NCBI GenBank assembly: GCA_025408425.1
Contig: JANXYX010000001.1
Coordinates: forward strand, 124,001 to 188,000
Direction: 5' to 3'
From: Granulicella sp.
GTDB taxonomy: Bacteria; Acidobacteriota; Terriglobia; Terriglobales; Acidobacteriaceae
DNA length: 64,000 bases
The position numbers were made by a program, and so were the translations under genes. The notes beneath the pieces were generated by a model. The model was not told the DNA's origin. It searched no databases and worked only from the letters and a program-made list of their open reading frames with translations. Below, piece after piece: positions 25,364 to 34,475 of the stretch (its first letter is position 1; each line of letters starts with the position of its first letter).

Positions 25364-25879
25364 ATGAACGCCGAACCCCTGGTTGGAATTGTGATGGGCA
25401 GCCGCAACGATTTTTCCGTGATGCGAGCTGCTGTTGAGGTGCTGAAAGAGTTTGGCGTTGCGCATGAGGCGCGCGTAGTCTCCGCGCACCGGACGCCGGA
25501 TCTGCTGTTTGCGTACGCTGAGACTGCGGTGGATCGTGGGCTGCGGGTGATTATCGCTGGCGCGGGCGGTGCGGCGCATCTGCCGGGAATGATTGCCGCG
25601 AAGACGGTGGTGCCGGTGCTGGGCGTGCCCATTGCGGCGACTGCGCTGCAGGGGATGGACTCGCTGCTGAGCATCGTGCAGATGCCGAAGGGAATTCCCG
25701 TAGGGACCCTGGCGATTGGCGCGGCGGGTGCTGCCAACGCAGCGCTGCTTGCAGTCGCCATGCTGGCCGCAGCGGGAGACACGGAACTGCGGGCAAAACT
25801 GGTTGCGTGGCGCGACGCGCGACGGGATGAGGTGCTGGCACAGAGCCTTGATGATTTGAAAGATGAGGTTGGAGCTTGA
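25364..25879 (+). CDS. purE: N5-carboxyaminoimidazole ribonucleotide mutase
   Basis: Class I PurE of 171 residues, which moves the carboxyl of N5-CAIR to C4 to give CAIR in purine synthesis, acting with PurK. Motifs: [16 protein letters not shown] (active-site histidine), [11 protein letters not shown] and a later [10 protein letters not shown]. The start is the ATG of [13 protein letters not shown]; a longer upstream frame is intergenic. Its stop overlaps the purK start (TTGA). It marks the right edge of the phage-derived cluster. Confidence 0.95.
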   Translation: MNAEPLVGIVMGSRNDFSVMRAAVEVLKEFGVAHEARVVSAHRTPDLLFAYAETAVDRGLRVIIAGAGGAAHLPGMIAAKTVVPVLGVPIAATALQGMDSLLSIVQMPKGIPVGTLAIGAAGAANAALLAVAMLAAAGDTELRAKLVAWRDARRDEVLAQSLDDLKDEVGA

Positions 25880-27060
25880 GTGCGTCAGAAGTGAAGCGAA
25901 CTATACCGATTCTGCCGGGTGCGACCATCGGAATATTCGGTGGTGGACAACTGGGCCGCATGACGGCGATGGCGGCGCGTGGCATGGGCTATCGCATCCA
26001 GGTGCTCGATCCCGATCCGGCTTGCCCGGCGCGGTTTGTCGTGGATGGCTGCATCGAAGCCGGATGGGATGACAGTCGCGAGGCGGCGAATCTGGCGCGG
26101 GGATGCGACGTGGTGACGCTTGAGATCGAGCAGATTTCTATCGCCAGTATGGAGGCAGCTGCGAACTTTGCGCCGGTGCGGCCCGGTGGGGCGATGCTGG
26201 CGATTATTCAGGACAGGATTGAACAGAAGGACTGGCTGCGGCGTAACGGATTTCCGATCGGCGACTATCGTGCCGTGCGCTCGCTGGATGAGCTGCGGAC
26301 GGCGATCGGCGAGTTGGGCGGCAGATGTTTCTGCAAGAGCGCGACCGGCGGTTATGACGGGCGCGGCCAGGGGAAGGTCGGCTTCAAGCCCGGCGCGGAT
26401 GCGGAAGTCGAGGCGCGAGATGCGTGGGCCGCACTCGGCGAAGGAGCTGGCGTCGCAGAGAAAGCCGTAGAGCTCGAGCGCGAGATTTCGGTGCTGGTGG
26501 CGCGCTCGCCCGCAGGCGAAGTGAAGGTCTACCCCCCTGCGTGGAACCATCATGAGGAGCAGATTCTGGCTTGGAGCGTGATGCCTGCGCCGCTCTCCGA
26601 TGCGATGGCAGCAGAGGCACGTGCTATTGCAGAGGCCATCGCCGACACCTTCCAACTGGAAGGCATTCTGGCGGTCGAGCTGTTCTGCACCACCGATGGA
26701 AAGCTGCTGATCAACGAGCTGGCGCCGCGTCCCCACAACAGTTATCACGCCAGCGAACGGGCCTGCGCGACAAGCCAGTTTGAGCAACTGGTGCGCGCCG
26801 TGTGTTGTCTGCCACTGGGTGATGTTGAGATCGTGCAGCCAGCGGCGATTGCGAATCTGCTGGGCGATCTGTGGCTGGATGCCGCCGGGGCAACGCGCGA
26901 GCCGCACTTCGATGCCGCGCTGGCAGTACCGGGGGTGCGACTGCATCTGTATGAGAAGCATCGTCCGCGCAGAGGACGGAAGATGGGGCACCTCTCTGCT
27001 GTCGGAAAGACGCCGGAGGAGGCAGTCGAGCTGGTGCTGCGGGCAAAGGCGCTCCTGTAG
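25876..27060 (+). CDS. purK: N5-carboxyaminoimidazole ribonucleotide synthase
   Basis: ATP-grasp enzyme of 394 residues making N5-CAIR from AIR, bicarbonate and ATP. Seen: the N-terminal [22 protein letters not shown], the ATP-grasp [15 protein letters not shown] loop, EISVLVAR, and the metal/ATP site [15 protein letters not shown]. The start is a TTG overlapping the purE stop with GAGGTTGGAG upstream, showing tight coupling. Length is usual for PurK. Confidence 0.95.
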   Translation: MSASEVKRTIPILPGATIGIFGGGQLGRMTAMAARGMGYRIQVLDPDPACPARFVVDGCIEAGWDDSREAANLARGCDVVTLEIEQISIASMEAAANFAPVRPGGAMLAIIQDRIEQKDWLRRNGFPIGDYRAVRSLDELRTAIGELGGRCFCKSATGGYDGRGQGKVGFKPGADAEVEARDAWAALGEGAGVAEKAVELEREISVLVARSPAGEVKVYPPAWNHHEEQILAWSVMPAPLSDAMAAEARAIAEAIADTFQLEGILAVELFCTTDGKLLINELAPRPHNSYHASERACATSQFEQLVRAVCCLPLGDVEIVQPAAIANLLGDLWLDAAGATREPHFDAALAVPGVRLHLYEKHRPRRGRKMGHLSAVGKTPEEAVELVLRAKALL

Positions 27061-27366
27061 ATGGAGGGGCCAATCAGCTTGCAGGAGCAATATCGTTCTA
27101 GAGCTATCTTGTGGAGGGACATGCTCCTACTCCCGAGGGACGTCGCGCTTGAATTTGTAACCGACTGCGAACGTAATGGCATACGGTTACTTGGCTTCGA
27201 CGCATTCGAGCCACCAGCAAGCGACACGATTCGGTGTCGCCTGGAAGAATGTCTGGATGTATCCACCAAGGATTATTGGGACTACAGCGTCCCTGAATTA
27301 TGCGATGTGATGCGGGATCACATCCGGTCCACGGATAATCTGCTGTTCGAGTTTGTCATGCCATAG
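27061..27366 (+). CDS. Hypothetical small protein abutting purK
   Basis: 101 residues. The ATG follows the purK TAG without a gap. The sequence is acidic (DCERNGIRLLGFDAFEPP, YSVPELCDVMRDHI) and looks like a compact alpha-beta domain; no family was recognised. Base composition is more even than in purK, hinting at later acquisition. It is followed by a bidirectional terminator. Whether it is translated is uncertain, since no good ribosome site other than re-initiation is evident. Confidence 0.45.
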   Translation: MEGPISLQEQYRSRAILWRDMLLLPRDVALEFVTDCERNGIRLLGFDAFEPPASDTIRCRLEECLDVSTKDYWDYSVPELCDVMRDHIRSTDNLLFEFVMP

Positions 27367-27392
27367 TGCCTGAACAAGGCCAGGGACAGCAC

Positions 27393-27435
27393 GGAAAAGC
27401 GCGACGAGCTCGATTGGAGCTTGCCGCGCTTTTCC
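27393..27435. terminator. Bidirectional terminator between purK operon and E2 gene
   Basis: 11-bp perfect arms GGAAAAGCGCG and CGCGCTTTTCC around a 21-nt loop, between two convergent genes. Poly-U-like runs occur in both directions. Confidence 0.75.
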
Positions 27436-27457
27436 CATTTGCTGAACAACTTTTTCT

Positions 27458-29059
27458 CTACCCGATGTCTTCCGACCAGTTCTCGAGATAGGCCTTGAAG
27501 TCGGTCATGAACTTGCCCGCGTCCGCGCCGTCGACGATGCGGTGATCGAAGCCGAGCGTGAAGCGCTGGATCGAACGGATCGCAATCGATTCCTGACCAT
27601 CTTTGTCCGTAATGACTTCGGCTTCCTTGTTCAGGCCGCCGATGCCGAGGATACCAACCTGTGGCTGGAGGATGATCGGCGTGCCGAACTGCTCACCGAA
27701 GATGCCGGAGTTGGTGAGAGTAAACGTACCGCCGCTGACTTCATCGGGAGCCAGCTTCTTATTGCGGGCACGGTCCGCCAGGTCGATGATCGAGCGCGTA
27801 ATACCGAGGAAGTTCTTCTCCTCAGTCTGCTTGATCACCGGGACGATGAGGCCCCAATCCAGCGCGACCGCGACGCCGATGTTGATGCTCTTGTTGTAGA
27901 GAATGGCATCGCCCTGCATGGATGCGTTGACGATCGGATGCTTCTTCAATGCCACAATCGCGGCACGCGTGATGAAGGGCATGTACGTCAGCTTGACGCC
28001 ATTCCGCTGCTCGTACTTGTTCTTCTCCTTCTCGCGCAGCTTCACAATGCGCGTCATATCCACCTTGAAGACGGTGTGGACATGCGGGCTGGTGCGCTTC
28101 GACTCGACCATGCGTTGCGCGATGATGCCCCGCATCTTCGACAGAGGAACGAGCTCGCCCGGCATTGGCTGTGCGGCGGATGGCTTGGCGGCAGCAGGAG
28201 CAGCTGCGGCCGGAGCGACGGCGGCAACTGGTGCAGCAGAGGGCTTGGCTCCACCTTCCACATGCGCCAGAATGTCGCTCTTTGTGATGCGGCCAGCCCC
28301 ACCTGTACCCGGAACCTGCGTCAGATCAACCTTGTTTTCCTTTGCGATCTTGCGAACCAGCGGCGAGGAACGAACGTGCTCGCCTGCCGTGACCGACGCT
28401 GCTGGTGCTGCTGCGGCAACCGGTGCAGCGGCAGCAGGTGCAGGTGCCGCGGCGGCAGGTGCAGCCTTACCCGCAGCCCCGCCAATCACCGCAACCACAG
28501 TATTGACTGTCACGGTCTGGCCTTCGCTCACCTTGATCTCGGTGAGAGTACCGGCGATCGGCGATGGAATCTCAGCGTCTACCTTGTCCGTCGAAATCTC
28601 AAAGATTGGCTCATCGCGCTGGACCGTATCGCCAACCTTCTTCAGCCACTTGGTGATCGTACCCTCTGTGATGGACTCGCCCATCTGCGGCATCACGACT
28701 TCGGTGCCAGGACCAGCCGGTGCTGCAGGCGTGGCGGCAGCGGAAGGAGCTGCGGCCTCTACGGGAGCTGCGGCAGGAGTCTCAACCTTGGCAGCGGCGG
28801 GTGCGGCGGCGCCAGAAGCCGCTCCTTCAGAGATCGTGCAGACGACGGTGTTGACCTGGACAGTTGAACCTTCCGCGACCTTGATCTCTTCCAGAGTGCC
28901 CGCTGCAGGAGAGGGAATCTCAGCATCCACCTTGTCGGTTGAAATCTCGAAGAGCGGTTCATCGCGCTGGACGCTGTCGCCCGGCTTTTTTAGCCACTTG
29001 GTGATGGTGCCTTCGGTGATGGATTCGCCCATCTGGGGCATAACTACTTCAGTCGGCAT
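27458..29059 (-). CDS. sucB: Dihydrolipoamide acyltransferase (E2), two lipoyl domains
   Basis: 533-residue E2 core of a 2-oxo-acid dehydrogenase complex. Two near-identical lipoyl domains (about 1-78 and 121-198) each carry the lipoyl-lysine motif EISTDKVDAEI; Ala/Pro linkers follow, then a peripheral-subunit-binding domain (VRSSPLVRKIAKENKVDL...GAGRITKSDI) and the acyltransferase domain with FDHRIVDG near the end. Best guess is the succinyltransferase of 2-oxoglutarate dehydrogenase, but a branched-chain or pyruvate E2 is not excluded because no E1 gene is present. lipB and lpdA lie just upstream. Confidence 0.9.
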   Translation of the reverse strand: MPTEVVMPQMGESITEGTITKWLKKPGDSVQRDEPLFEISTDKVDAEIPSPAAGTLEEIKVAEGSTVQVNTVVCTISEGAASGAAAPAAAKVETPAAAPVEAAAPSAAATPAAPAGPGTEVVMPQMGESITEGTITKWLKKVGDTVQRDEPIFEISTDKVDAEIPSPIAGTLTEIKVSEGQTVTVNTVVAVIGGAAGKAAPAAAAPAPAAAAPVAAAAPAASVTAGEHVRSSPLVRKIAKENKVDLTQVPGTGGAGRITKSDILAHVEGGAKPSAAPVAAVAPAAAAPAAAKPSAAQPMPGELVPLSKMRGIIAQRMVESKRTSPHVHTVFKVDMTRIVKLREKEKNKYEQRNGVKLTYMPFITRAAIVALKKHPIVNASMQGDAILYNKSINIGVAVALDWGLIVPVIKQTEEKNFLGITRSIIDLADRARNKKLAPDEVSGGTFTLTNSGIFGEQFGTPIILQPQVGILGIGGLNKEAEVITDKDGQESIAIRSIQRFTLGFDHRIVDGADAGKFMTDFKAYLENWSEDIG

Positions 29060-29180
29060 GGTTTCCTTATCGTGACACTGGGACTAGTTGCGGTGTAGCC
29101 GCGCAACTTCGGATTATAAGACGCTGTGTGGATAACTGGCAGATTTAGCCGATAATCGAGCACTTTGGGCGATATCGCTC

Positions 29181-29933
29181 TTAACCGCTCTCCCCGGCGG
29201 GGGGAACGTCCCGGGGCTTCAGCAGCTCATCGAGTGACTCGCACCACAGCATCTGACGACCAAAGACCCGCCCAAAGTTGCGCCCCACGGAGTTGATCGC
29301 AGCCTCCATGGTTGGCGGATGCGCATCGTCCGCCTCAAGCTCCAAGCTCGTCACCTGTCGGTCGGTAATGCCGCAGGGCACAATCCACTCGAAGTCCCGG
29401 AGGTCCGTGGTCACGTTCAGCGCGAAGCCATGCGACGTCACCCCCTGCGAAACGTGCACGCCGATCGCCGCAACCTTCTTCTCGCGGATGCTGCCGCCGG
29501 CCATCGTCCATACTCCGGTCAGCTTGCAGATGCGCTGGGTCATCACGCCAAAGTCGCCGCACACGCGAATCAGCACCTCTTCCACCAGTCGCACGTAATC
29601 TACTGGCCCGAGGTGCGGCCCCTTCTTGCCGGGCAGGTCGCCACGCAGGTCGATGATGGGATAGCCCACCAGCTGGCCCGGCCCGTGGTACGTCACATCC
29701 CCACCGCGATTGATCTCATGCAGCTCCACGCCGCGGCTCGCCAGCAGCTCATCGCTGGCCAGAACATTCGTCCGGTGCGAGTTGCGTCCCAGCGTAATCA
29801 CCGGAGGATGCTCCAACAGCAGCAGCGTATCCGCGATCAACTGCTGCTTCCGCGCCGCAATCACCTGCTGCTGGATCGCAAGACCCTCCGCATAAGACAC
29901 CCGCCCGAGATATATGAAGTTGATATACGTCAC
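29181..29933 (-). CDS. lipB: Octanoyl-(acyl carrier protein) transferase
   Basis: LipB moves octanoate from ACP to lipoyl domains, the first step of lipoate synthesis, and so serves the neighbouring E2. The 250-residue protein has RGGDVTYHGPGQLVGYPI, the lysine of REKKVAAIGVHV, and the catalytic cysteine near 187 in IVPCGITDRQVTSL. The start is GTG with a weak ribosome site; the protein begins MTYINFIYLGRVSYAEG as expected. The lipA partner is not in the window. Confidence 0.93.
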   Translation of the reverse strand: MTYINFIYLGRVSYAEGLAIQQQVIAARKQQLIADTLLLLEHPPVITLGRNSHRTNVLASDELLASRGVELHEINRGGDVTYHGPGQLVGYPIIDLRGDLPGKKGPHLGPVDYVRLVEEVLIRVCGDFGVMTQRICKLTGVWTMAGGSIREKKVAAIGVHVSQGVTSHGFALNVTTDLRDFEWIVPCGITDRQVTSLELEADDAHPPTMEAAINSVGRNFGRVFGRQMLWCESLDELLKPRDVPPAGESG

Positions 29934-29981
29934 TTTATTTTGACTAGATCGGTCGAAACAATTAGTAAACCCAATTAGCTA

Positions 29982-30656
29982 CTAGTTCAATGTGGCTATA
30001 ACTGCCCCTATCTTCTTCCAATCCTCAACTTGTTTGAGCCATGGGCGATTTACGAGCCCCAGCCCACTGCAGTGTCCAACTGCGAACACATACTGTTTGT
30101 CTGGTGTAACCCATGAATTTCCCGCTGCCTCTCCGATGAGACTAGGAGTACTGCTCAATTCAAGCGCCTGCCTTACTGCCATCCAACCATGCTTTCCCAT
30201 TCCAACGATAATTGGTGGTCTTAGATGGACTAAGAGTGGAACTAGATGGTGGACGGAACAAGATTTAACCCAACGCTCTTTGATTTGAGCATTCATTGCG
30301 CCATTCTTTAGGCAAAGTATCGAATTAGTGAGAAATACCGGTGCGCTCGCATCTTTTGCAGGAGGCTTGCCGACGGCTAGGCCGGCTTGAGCAAAGAGTA
30401 GTTGCAGGTTGTCATTCGTTGTATTGTTGGCTTCGTCGAACCCTTTGTTGCGAATGAAGTATCCGAAGTCACTGAAGTCTTGTCCCACCACCAGGATTTT
30501 AGGTAATTCGTGACCAAGCCATTGTGACCAATAGCTAACGACTGGAGGATCGAAAGCTTCTTGGCTCCCATTGAATATTTGGCCAGGGTCTCGTTGCATA
30601 CAAATCTGACAGTTTCTTCGGGCTGTCGCCAACACGTTGAGTGCTTCTCCTAGCAT
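29982..30656 (-). CDS. Family-4/5-like uracil-DNA glycosylase
   Basis: 224 residues, AT-richer than neighbours. Fold signatures: an N-terminal CQIC pair, ILVVGQDFSD (motif 1), VFLTNSILCLKNG, KSC, IIVGMGKHGWMAV and VGHCSGLGLVNR (motif 2-like position). The four cysteines (CQIC, ILC, KSC) match the 4Fe-4S cluster pattern of family-4 enzymes. Expected to excise uracil from DNA, though the motif-2 variation may change specificity. It interrupts the E2-lipB-lpdA group, so it is probably an insertion. The 190 bp upstream, to lpdA, hold no gene. Confidence 0.7.
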   Translation of the reverse strand: MLGEALNVLATARRNCQICMQRDPGQIFNGSQEAFDPPVVSYWSQWLGHELPKILVVGQDFSDFGYFIRNKGFDEANNTTNDNLQLLFAQAGLAVGKPPAKDASAPVFLTNSILCLKNGAMNAQIKERWVKSCSVHHLVPLLVHLRPPIIVGMGKHGWMAVRQALELSSTPSLIGEAAGNSWVTPDKQYVFAVGHCSGLGLVNRPWLKQVEDWKKIGAVIATLN

Positions 30657-30848
30657 TCAGACCTCGGCTTTCTACTAGTGCGTTGACATATTTTGCGACT
30701 TCGGTGTAACGGTGAGTATGGATGAGGGAAGACCATTTAGTTGACGTCAACAAAATGGTCTGAGGAACCTCTGAACGAGCCCGGTTTCGAAGGGCACGGG
30801 CTTTAGTCGCTGAGGCACGGTTTGACAGCCTAATCAGACGTTGACTAG

Positions 30849-32297
30849 CTAAACGTTGATGGCCATGCCTTCCACGCTGCTGAACGCATCCAGCAACGCC
30901 TCTGCCACCGTCGGATGTGCGTGGATCGTAAACATCATCTCCTCCACCGTCGCTTCCAGCTCCATCGCCGTTACGGCTTCCGCGATGATCTCCGTCGCGT
31001 ACGGCCCGATGATGTGGACGCCCAGGATCTCGCCGTACTTCGCATCCGTAACGACCTTGATGAAGCCATCATGCGCATCGACGATGGTCGCCTTGGAGTT
31101 GCCCACAAACGGGAACTTGCCCACCTTCACCTCGTAGCCCTTTTCCTTGGCCTGCGCCTCGGTCAGGCCCACGCTGGCAATCTGCGGATCGGTATAAGTG
31201 CAGCCCGGAATGCGGGTGCGATTCACTGGACGCGCATACTTGCCGGCAAGTTTCGCCGCCACCACCATGCCCGACATCATGCCCACATGCGCCAACTGCG
31301 GCATGCCGCCAACAATGTCGCCAACCGCATAGACGCCCGGCTCCGTCGTCTCCATCCACTCGTTGGTCATGATAAAGCCGCGATCCGGCGTGATCTTCAC
31401 CTTGTCCAGCCCAATATCGGCGGTACGCGGAGCGCGGCCAACCGCCACCAGAACCTTCTCCGCCTGCTTCGACTGCGGCTTGCCATTCGCGTCCGTGTAC
31501 GAGACCAGCGCGCCGTCCTTGTTCTTCTCGATCTTGGTGTCCTTCACCGAGAGGTTCACATCGATGCCGCGCTTCTTGTACAGCCGCAGCAGCTCCTTGC
31601 TGATGTCTTCGTCTTCCACCGGAACCACGCGTGGCAGCATTTCAAGAATCGTCACGTCCGCGCCAAAGCTCTTGAAGATCGACGCAAACTCAACCCCAAC
31701 CGCGCCCGACCCGATCACCACCAGCGACTTCGGCATCTCCTCGATCTTCAGGATCTCGTAGTTGGTCAGGATCGTGTCATCCGCCTTGTATCCCGGCAGC
31801 ATCCGCGCGTCAGAACCAGTCGCCAGTACCACCTTCTTGGCTTTGATCGTCTCGGTCTTGCCGTCCTTCGTCGTCACTTCTACCGAGTGGATGCCATCCT
31901 TCGCCGGCCCCGTCAGCTTGCCATAGCCCTTGATGGCGTTGATCTTGTTCTTCTTCATCAGGAAGTCGAGGCCCTTGGTATGCCGCGAGATCACGTCATC
32001 CTTGCGTGCCAGTACGCCCTTCCAGTTCAGCTTCGGCGCTGCCACTTCGATGCCGTAGCGATCGGCATGCTTCAGGTGGTCCCACAGCTCGGCGGAGAAC
32101 AGCATCGCCTTGGTAGGAATGCAGCCCCACAGCAGGCAAGTGCCGCCCAGGCGGTCATTTGCATCAATCAGCGCAGCCTTCAAGCCATACTGCGAAGCGC
32201 GGATCGCACAGGTGTATCCGGCCGGACCGCCACCAATCACCACAACGTCATAGATCGTCTCTGCCAAAGGAATCACTCCATCCTGCTGTAATGTCAC
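30849..32297 (-). CDS. lpdA: Dihydrolipoyl dehydrogenase (E3)
   Basis: FAD/NAD flavoprotein of 482 residues that re-oxidises lipoyl groups of E2 complexes. Visible: the FAD site VVVIGGGPAGYTCAI, redox disulfide GGTCLLWGCIPTK, the NAD site LVVIGSGAVGVEFASIF, GDIVGGMPQLAHVG, and the interface histidine in HAHPTVAEALLD. The furthest start is GTG; a TTG ten codons later (MAETIYDVVV) with an AGGATGGAG site fits homologues better. Intact and co-oriented with lipB and the E2 gene. Confidence 0.95.
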   Translation of the reverse strand: MTLQQDGVIPLAETIYDVVVIGGGPAGYTCAIRASQYGLKAALIDANDRLGGTCLLWGCIPTKAMLFSAELWDHLKHADRYGIEVAAPKLNWKGVLARKDDVISRHTKGLDFLMKKNKINAIKGYGKLTGPAKDGIHSVEVTTKDGKTETIKAKKVVLATGSDARMLPGYKADDTILTNYEILKIEEMPKSLVVIGSGAVGVEFASIFKSFGADVTILEMLPRVVPVEDEDISKELLRLYKKRGIDVNLSVKDTKIEKNKDGALVSYTDANGKPQSKQAEKVLVAVGRAPRTADIGLDKVKITPDRGFIMTNEWMETTEPGVYAVGDIVGGMPQLAHVGMMSGMVVAAKLAGKYARPVNRTRIPGCTYTDPQIASVGLTEAQAKEKGYEVKVGKFPFVGNSKATIVDAHDGFIKVVTDAKYGEILGVHIIGPYATEIIAEAVTAMELEATVEEMMFTIHAHPTVAEALLDAFSSVEGMAINV

Positions 32298-32393
32298 AAC
32301 TTTTCCGATTTTACGCCGAGCTTCGATACTCCTCCAAAACCCGCCTCAAGAGGGCATAATGTCAGCTCAGACAAAACACAAAGGAGGTCGTCG

Positions 32394-33425
32394 ATGAAAT
32401 CTCTGCCCGGCACCGCGTTAATCGCTGTAATCCTGCTCGTAAATCTCTGCGCAACCGCAGCCAGCGCCCAAACCACGGGGAACGTCACGCCACCCCACAA
32501 GGTCTTCCTCGATACCGACATCGGCGACGATATCGACGACGTCTTCGCCCTCGGCCTCCTCCTCTCCAGCCCCGACATCCAGATCGTGGGTATCTCCTCC
32601 GCCTGGGGCGACACTGCGGTGCGCAGCCGCATGATCGACCGCCTGCTCTGCGAGACCGGACGCGAAGAAATCCCCGTAGCCACCGGAATCTCGAAGACTG
32701 GCCCCGGTGCCGGCGCGTTCTCCCAGAGGCCCTGGGCCAGCAAAGGCATCGATCACCAGCACGCCGACGCGGTCGCCCTGCTGCTCGACCAGATCAAACA
32801 GAACCCCGGCGAACTTACCCTCGTCGCTATCGGCCCCCTCACCAACATCGGCGCCGCCATCGACCGCGACCCCACGACCTTCCGCGAGCTGAAAGGAGTC
32901 GTCCTGATGGGCGGCTCTGTCTATCGCGGTTATGACGAGGACCACGGCTTCATCACCGCCGCTCCGCCTAACGCCGAATACAACATCGCCATGGACCCCG
33001 CCGCCGCGCAAAAGCTCTTCCACTCCGGCGTCCACATCTACATGATGCCGCTCGACTCCACGCAGATCAGCTTCGATGAGACCAAGCGCAACCTGCTCGC
33101 CTCCCTCAGCACCCCCCTCACCGACGCCATTCAGGTCCTCACCGCCGAATGGACCCGCACCACCCACAGCCACACCCCCACCATGTTCGACGCCATCGCC
33201 GCCGCCTACGCCATCGACCCCAACACCTGCCCCACCACACCCATCAATATCGACGTCGATGCCGAAGGCTTCACCCGCGTCGTCCGCGCCGCACCCAACG
33301 CCGAAGCCTGCCTCGAACCCCACCCCGAAGAGTTCTTCAAACTCATGATCCCCCGCCTGTTAAGCCAGAACCTCACCGGCACCCACGCGTGCGTCGAGCC
33401 CGCAAAGCATGCGGTCACACAGTAA
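32394..33425 (+). CDS. Exported nucleoside hydrolase (IUNH family)
   Basis: 343 residues with a signal peptide (MKSLPGTALIAVILLVNL...SAQ). The mature part starts with the calcium-binding DTDIGDDIDD (40-49) diagnostic of inosine-uridine nucleoside hydrolases, then AIGPLTNIGAAI, EYNIAMDPAAA and MFDAIAAAYAID. It should cleave ribonucleosides to base and ribose in the periplasm; specificity is unknown. The AAAGGAGG ribosome site is excellent. It is transcribed divergently from lpdA. Confidence 0.9.
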   Translation: MKSLPGTALIAVILLVNLCATAASAQTTGNVTPPHKVFLDTDIGDDIDDVFALGLLLSSPDIQIVGISSAWGDTAVRSRMIDRLLCETGREEIPVATGISKTGPGAGAFSQRPWASKGIDHQHADAVALLLDQIKQNPGELTLVAIGPLTNIGAAIDRDPTTFRELKGVVLMGGSVYRGYDEDHGFITAAPPNAEYNIAMDPAAAQKLFHSGVHIYMMPLDSTQISFDETKRNLLASLSTPLTDAIQVLTAEWTRTTHSHTPTMFDAIAAAYAIDPNTCPTTPINIDVDAEGFTRVVRAAPNAEACLEPHPEEFFKLMIPRLLSQNLTGTHACVEPAKHAVTQ

Positions 33426-33484
33426 TCCAGAAATTGTCATCCTCGCGCAGCGGAGGACCTGCTTCTTCCTTCGGCACTTAGCTA

Positions 33485-34363
33485 TCAGGCCGACTTCGCC
33501 ACCATAGCTTCCATCAGCGCCATCGCCATACTATTCGCCGGCGTAGGAATCCCATGCTTCCGCCCCATCCGCAAAATCACGCCATTACGAGCATCCAACT
33601 CCATCGGCCGCCCTGCCCACCGGTCCGCCAGCATCGAGTTCACCCCATCCGCCGGAGCAGCCCGCTGCGCCGACAGCACCGCCTCCGCGACACCCTCCTC
33701 CAGCACCGCGCCCTCCGCCCGAGCCACCGCCGCACACTCGCGAATAATATCCAACGCCACCTCACCCAAAGCCTCACCCCGCACCACTCCCGCCGGCTGT
33801 AGCAACAGCGCCGACAGCACTCCCTGCGAGTTGTAACAAAGCTTCCGCCACACCACACTCAGAAAATCCGGCACCTCCGCAGCATCCGCTGGACTCCCCG
33901 CAAACAGCCCCACAAACTCACGCCCCAGCGCACCCCCCGGAACCTTCAGATGCATCACTCCACGCTGCCGCACCCGATCCGCCGCCTCACGCTCCACCGG
34001 ACAATCCACCATCACCGGCAGAATCTTCTCCATCGGCACATACGGCGCAAACCGCTCGCGATGCTCCACGCCATTCTGCAGCACCGCCACCGGAGCACCC
34101 TCCGCACACAACCCCTTCAGCCACTTCGCCGCACCCGCCACATCGTAGGCCTTGGTCGCCACCAGCACCCAGTCCACCGCAGGCGCCACCGCCGGATCAG
34201 TCACCACCGTCGCCCGTATCGCCACCGGCCCGTCGGGAGTATCCACCACCAGCCCATCCTGCGGACGCCGCGCACACAAAACCACCTCATGCCCCGCCTG
34301 CTGCAACAACGCAGCAATCACACTCCCAATCGCCCCCACCCCAACCACCGCAACACGCGCCAT
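33485..34363 (-). CDS. panE: 2-dehydropantoate 2-reductase (ketopantoate reductase)
   Basis: 292-residue NADPH enzyme of pantothenate synthesis. Rossmann motif GVGAIGSVIAALLQQAGH at the N-terminus, CARRP for NADP, LVATKAYDV, the substrate-side RKLCYNSQGVLSAL and a C-terminal NGVILRMGRKHGIPTPANS. PanE/ApbA-like proteins are promiscuous, so another 2-oxoacid is possible. Left neighbour of the AT-rich cassette, divergent from it. Confidence 0.85.
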   Translation of the reverse strand: MARVAVVGVGAIGSVIAALLQQAGHEVVLCARRPQDGLVVDTPDGPVAIRATVVTDPAVAPAVDWVLVATKAYDVAGAAKWLKGLCAEGAPVAVLQNGVEHRERFAPYVPMEKILPVMVDCPVEREAADRVRQRGVMHLKVPGGALGREFVGLFAGSPADAAEVPDFLSVVWRKLCYNSQGVLSALLLQPAGVVRGEALGEVALDIIRECAAVARAEGAVLEEGVAEAVLSAQRAAPADGVNSMLADRWAGRPMELDARNGVILRMGRKHGIPTPANSMAMALMEAMVAKSA

Positions 34364-34475
34364 TAGTTACCTCTTCTCAAAGTTTCGCAATGCTGTACAC
34401 AGAAGTCTAATAGCCAGTCTCTAAACCGCCGAATTGTTCTGGACAGTATCCTCGTCAACTCATATCGTCATCGTC

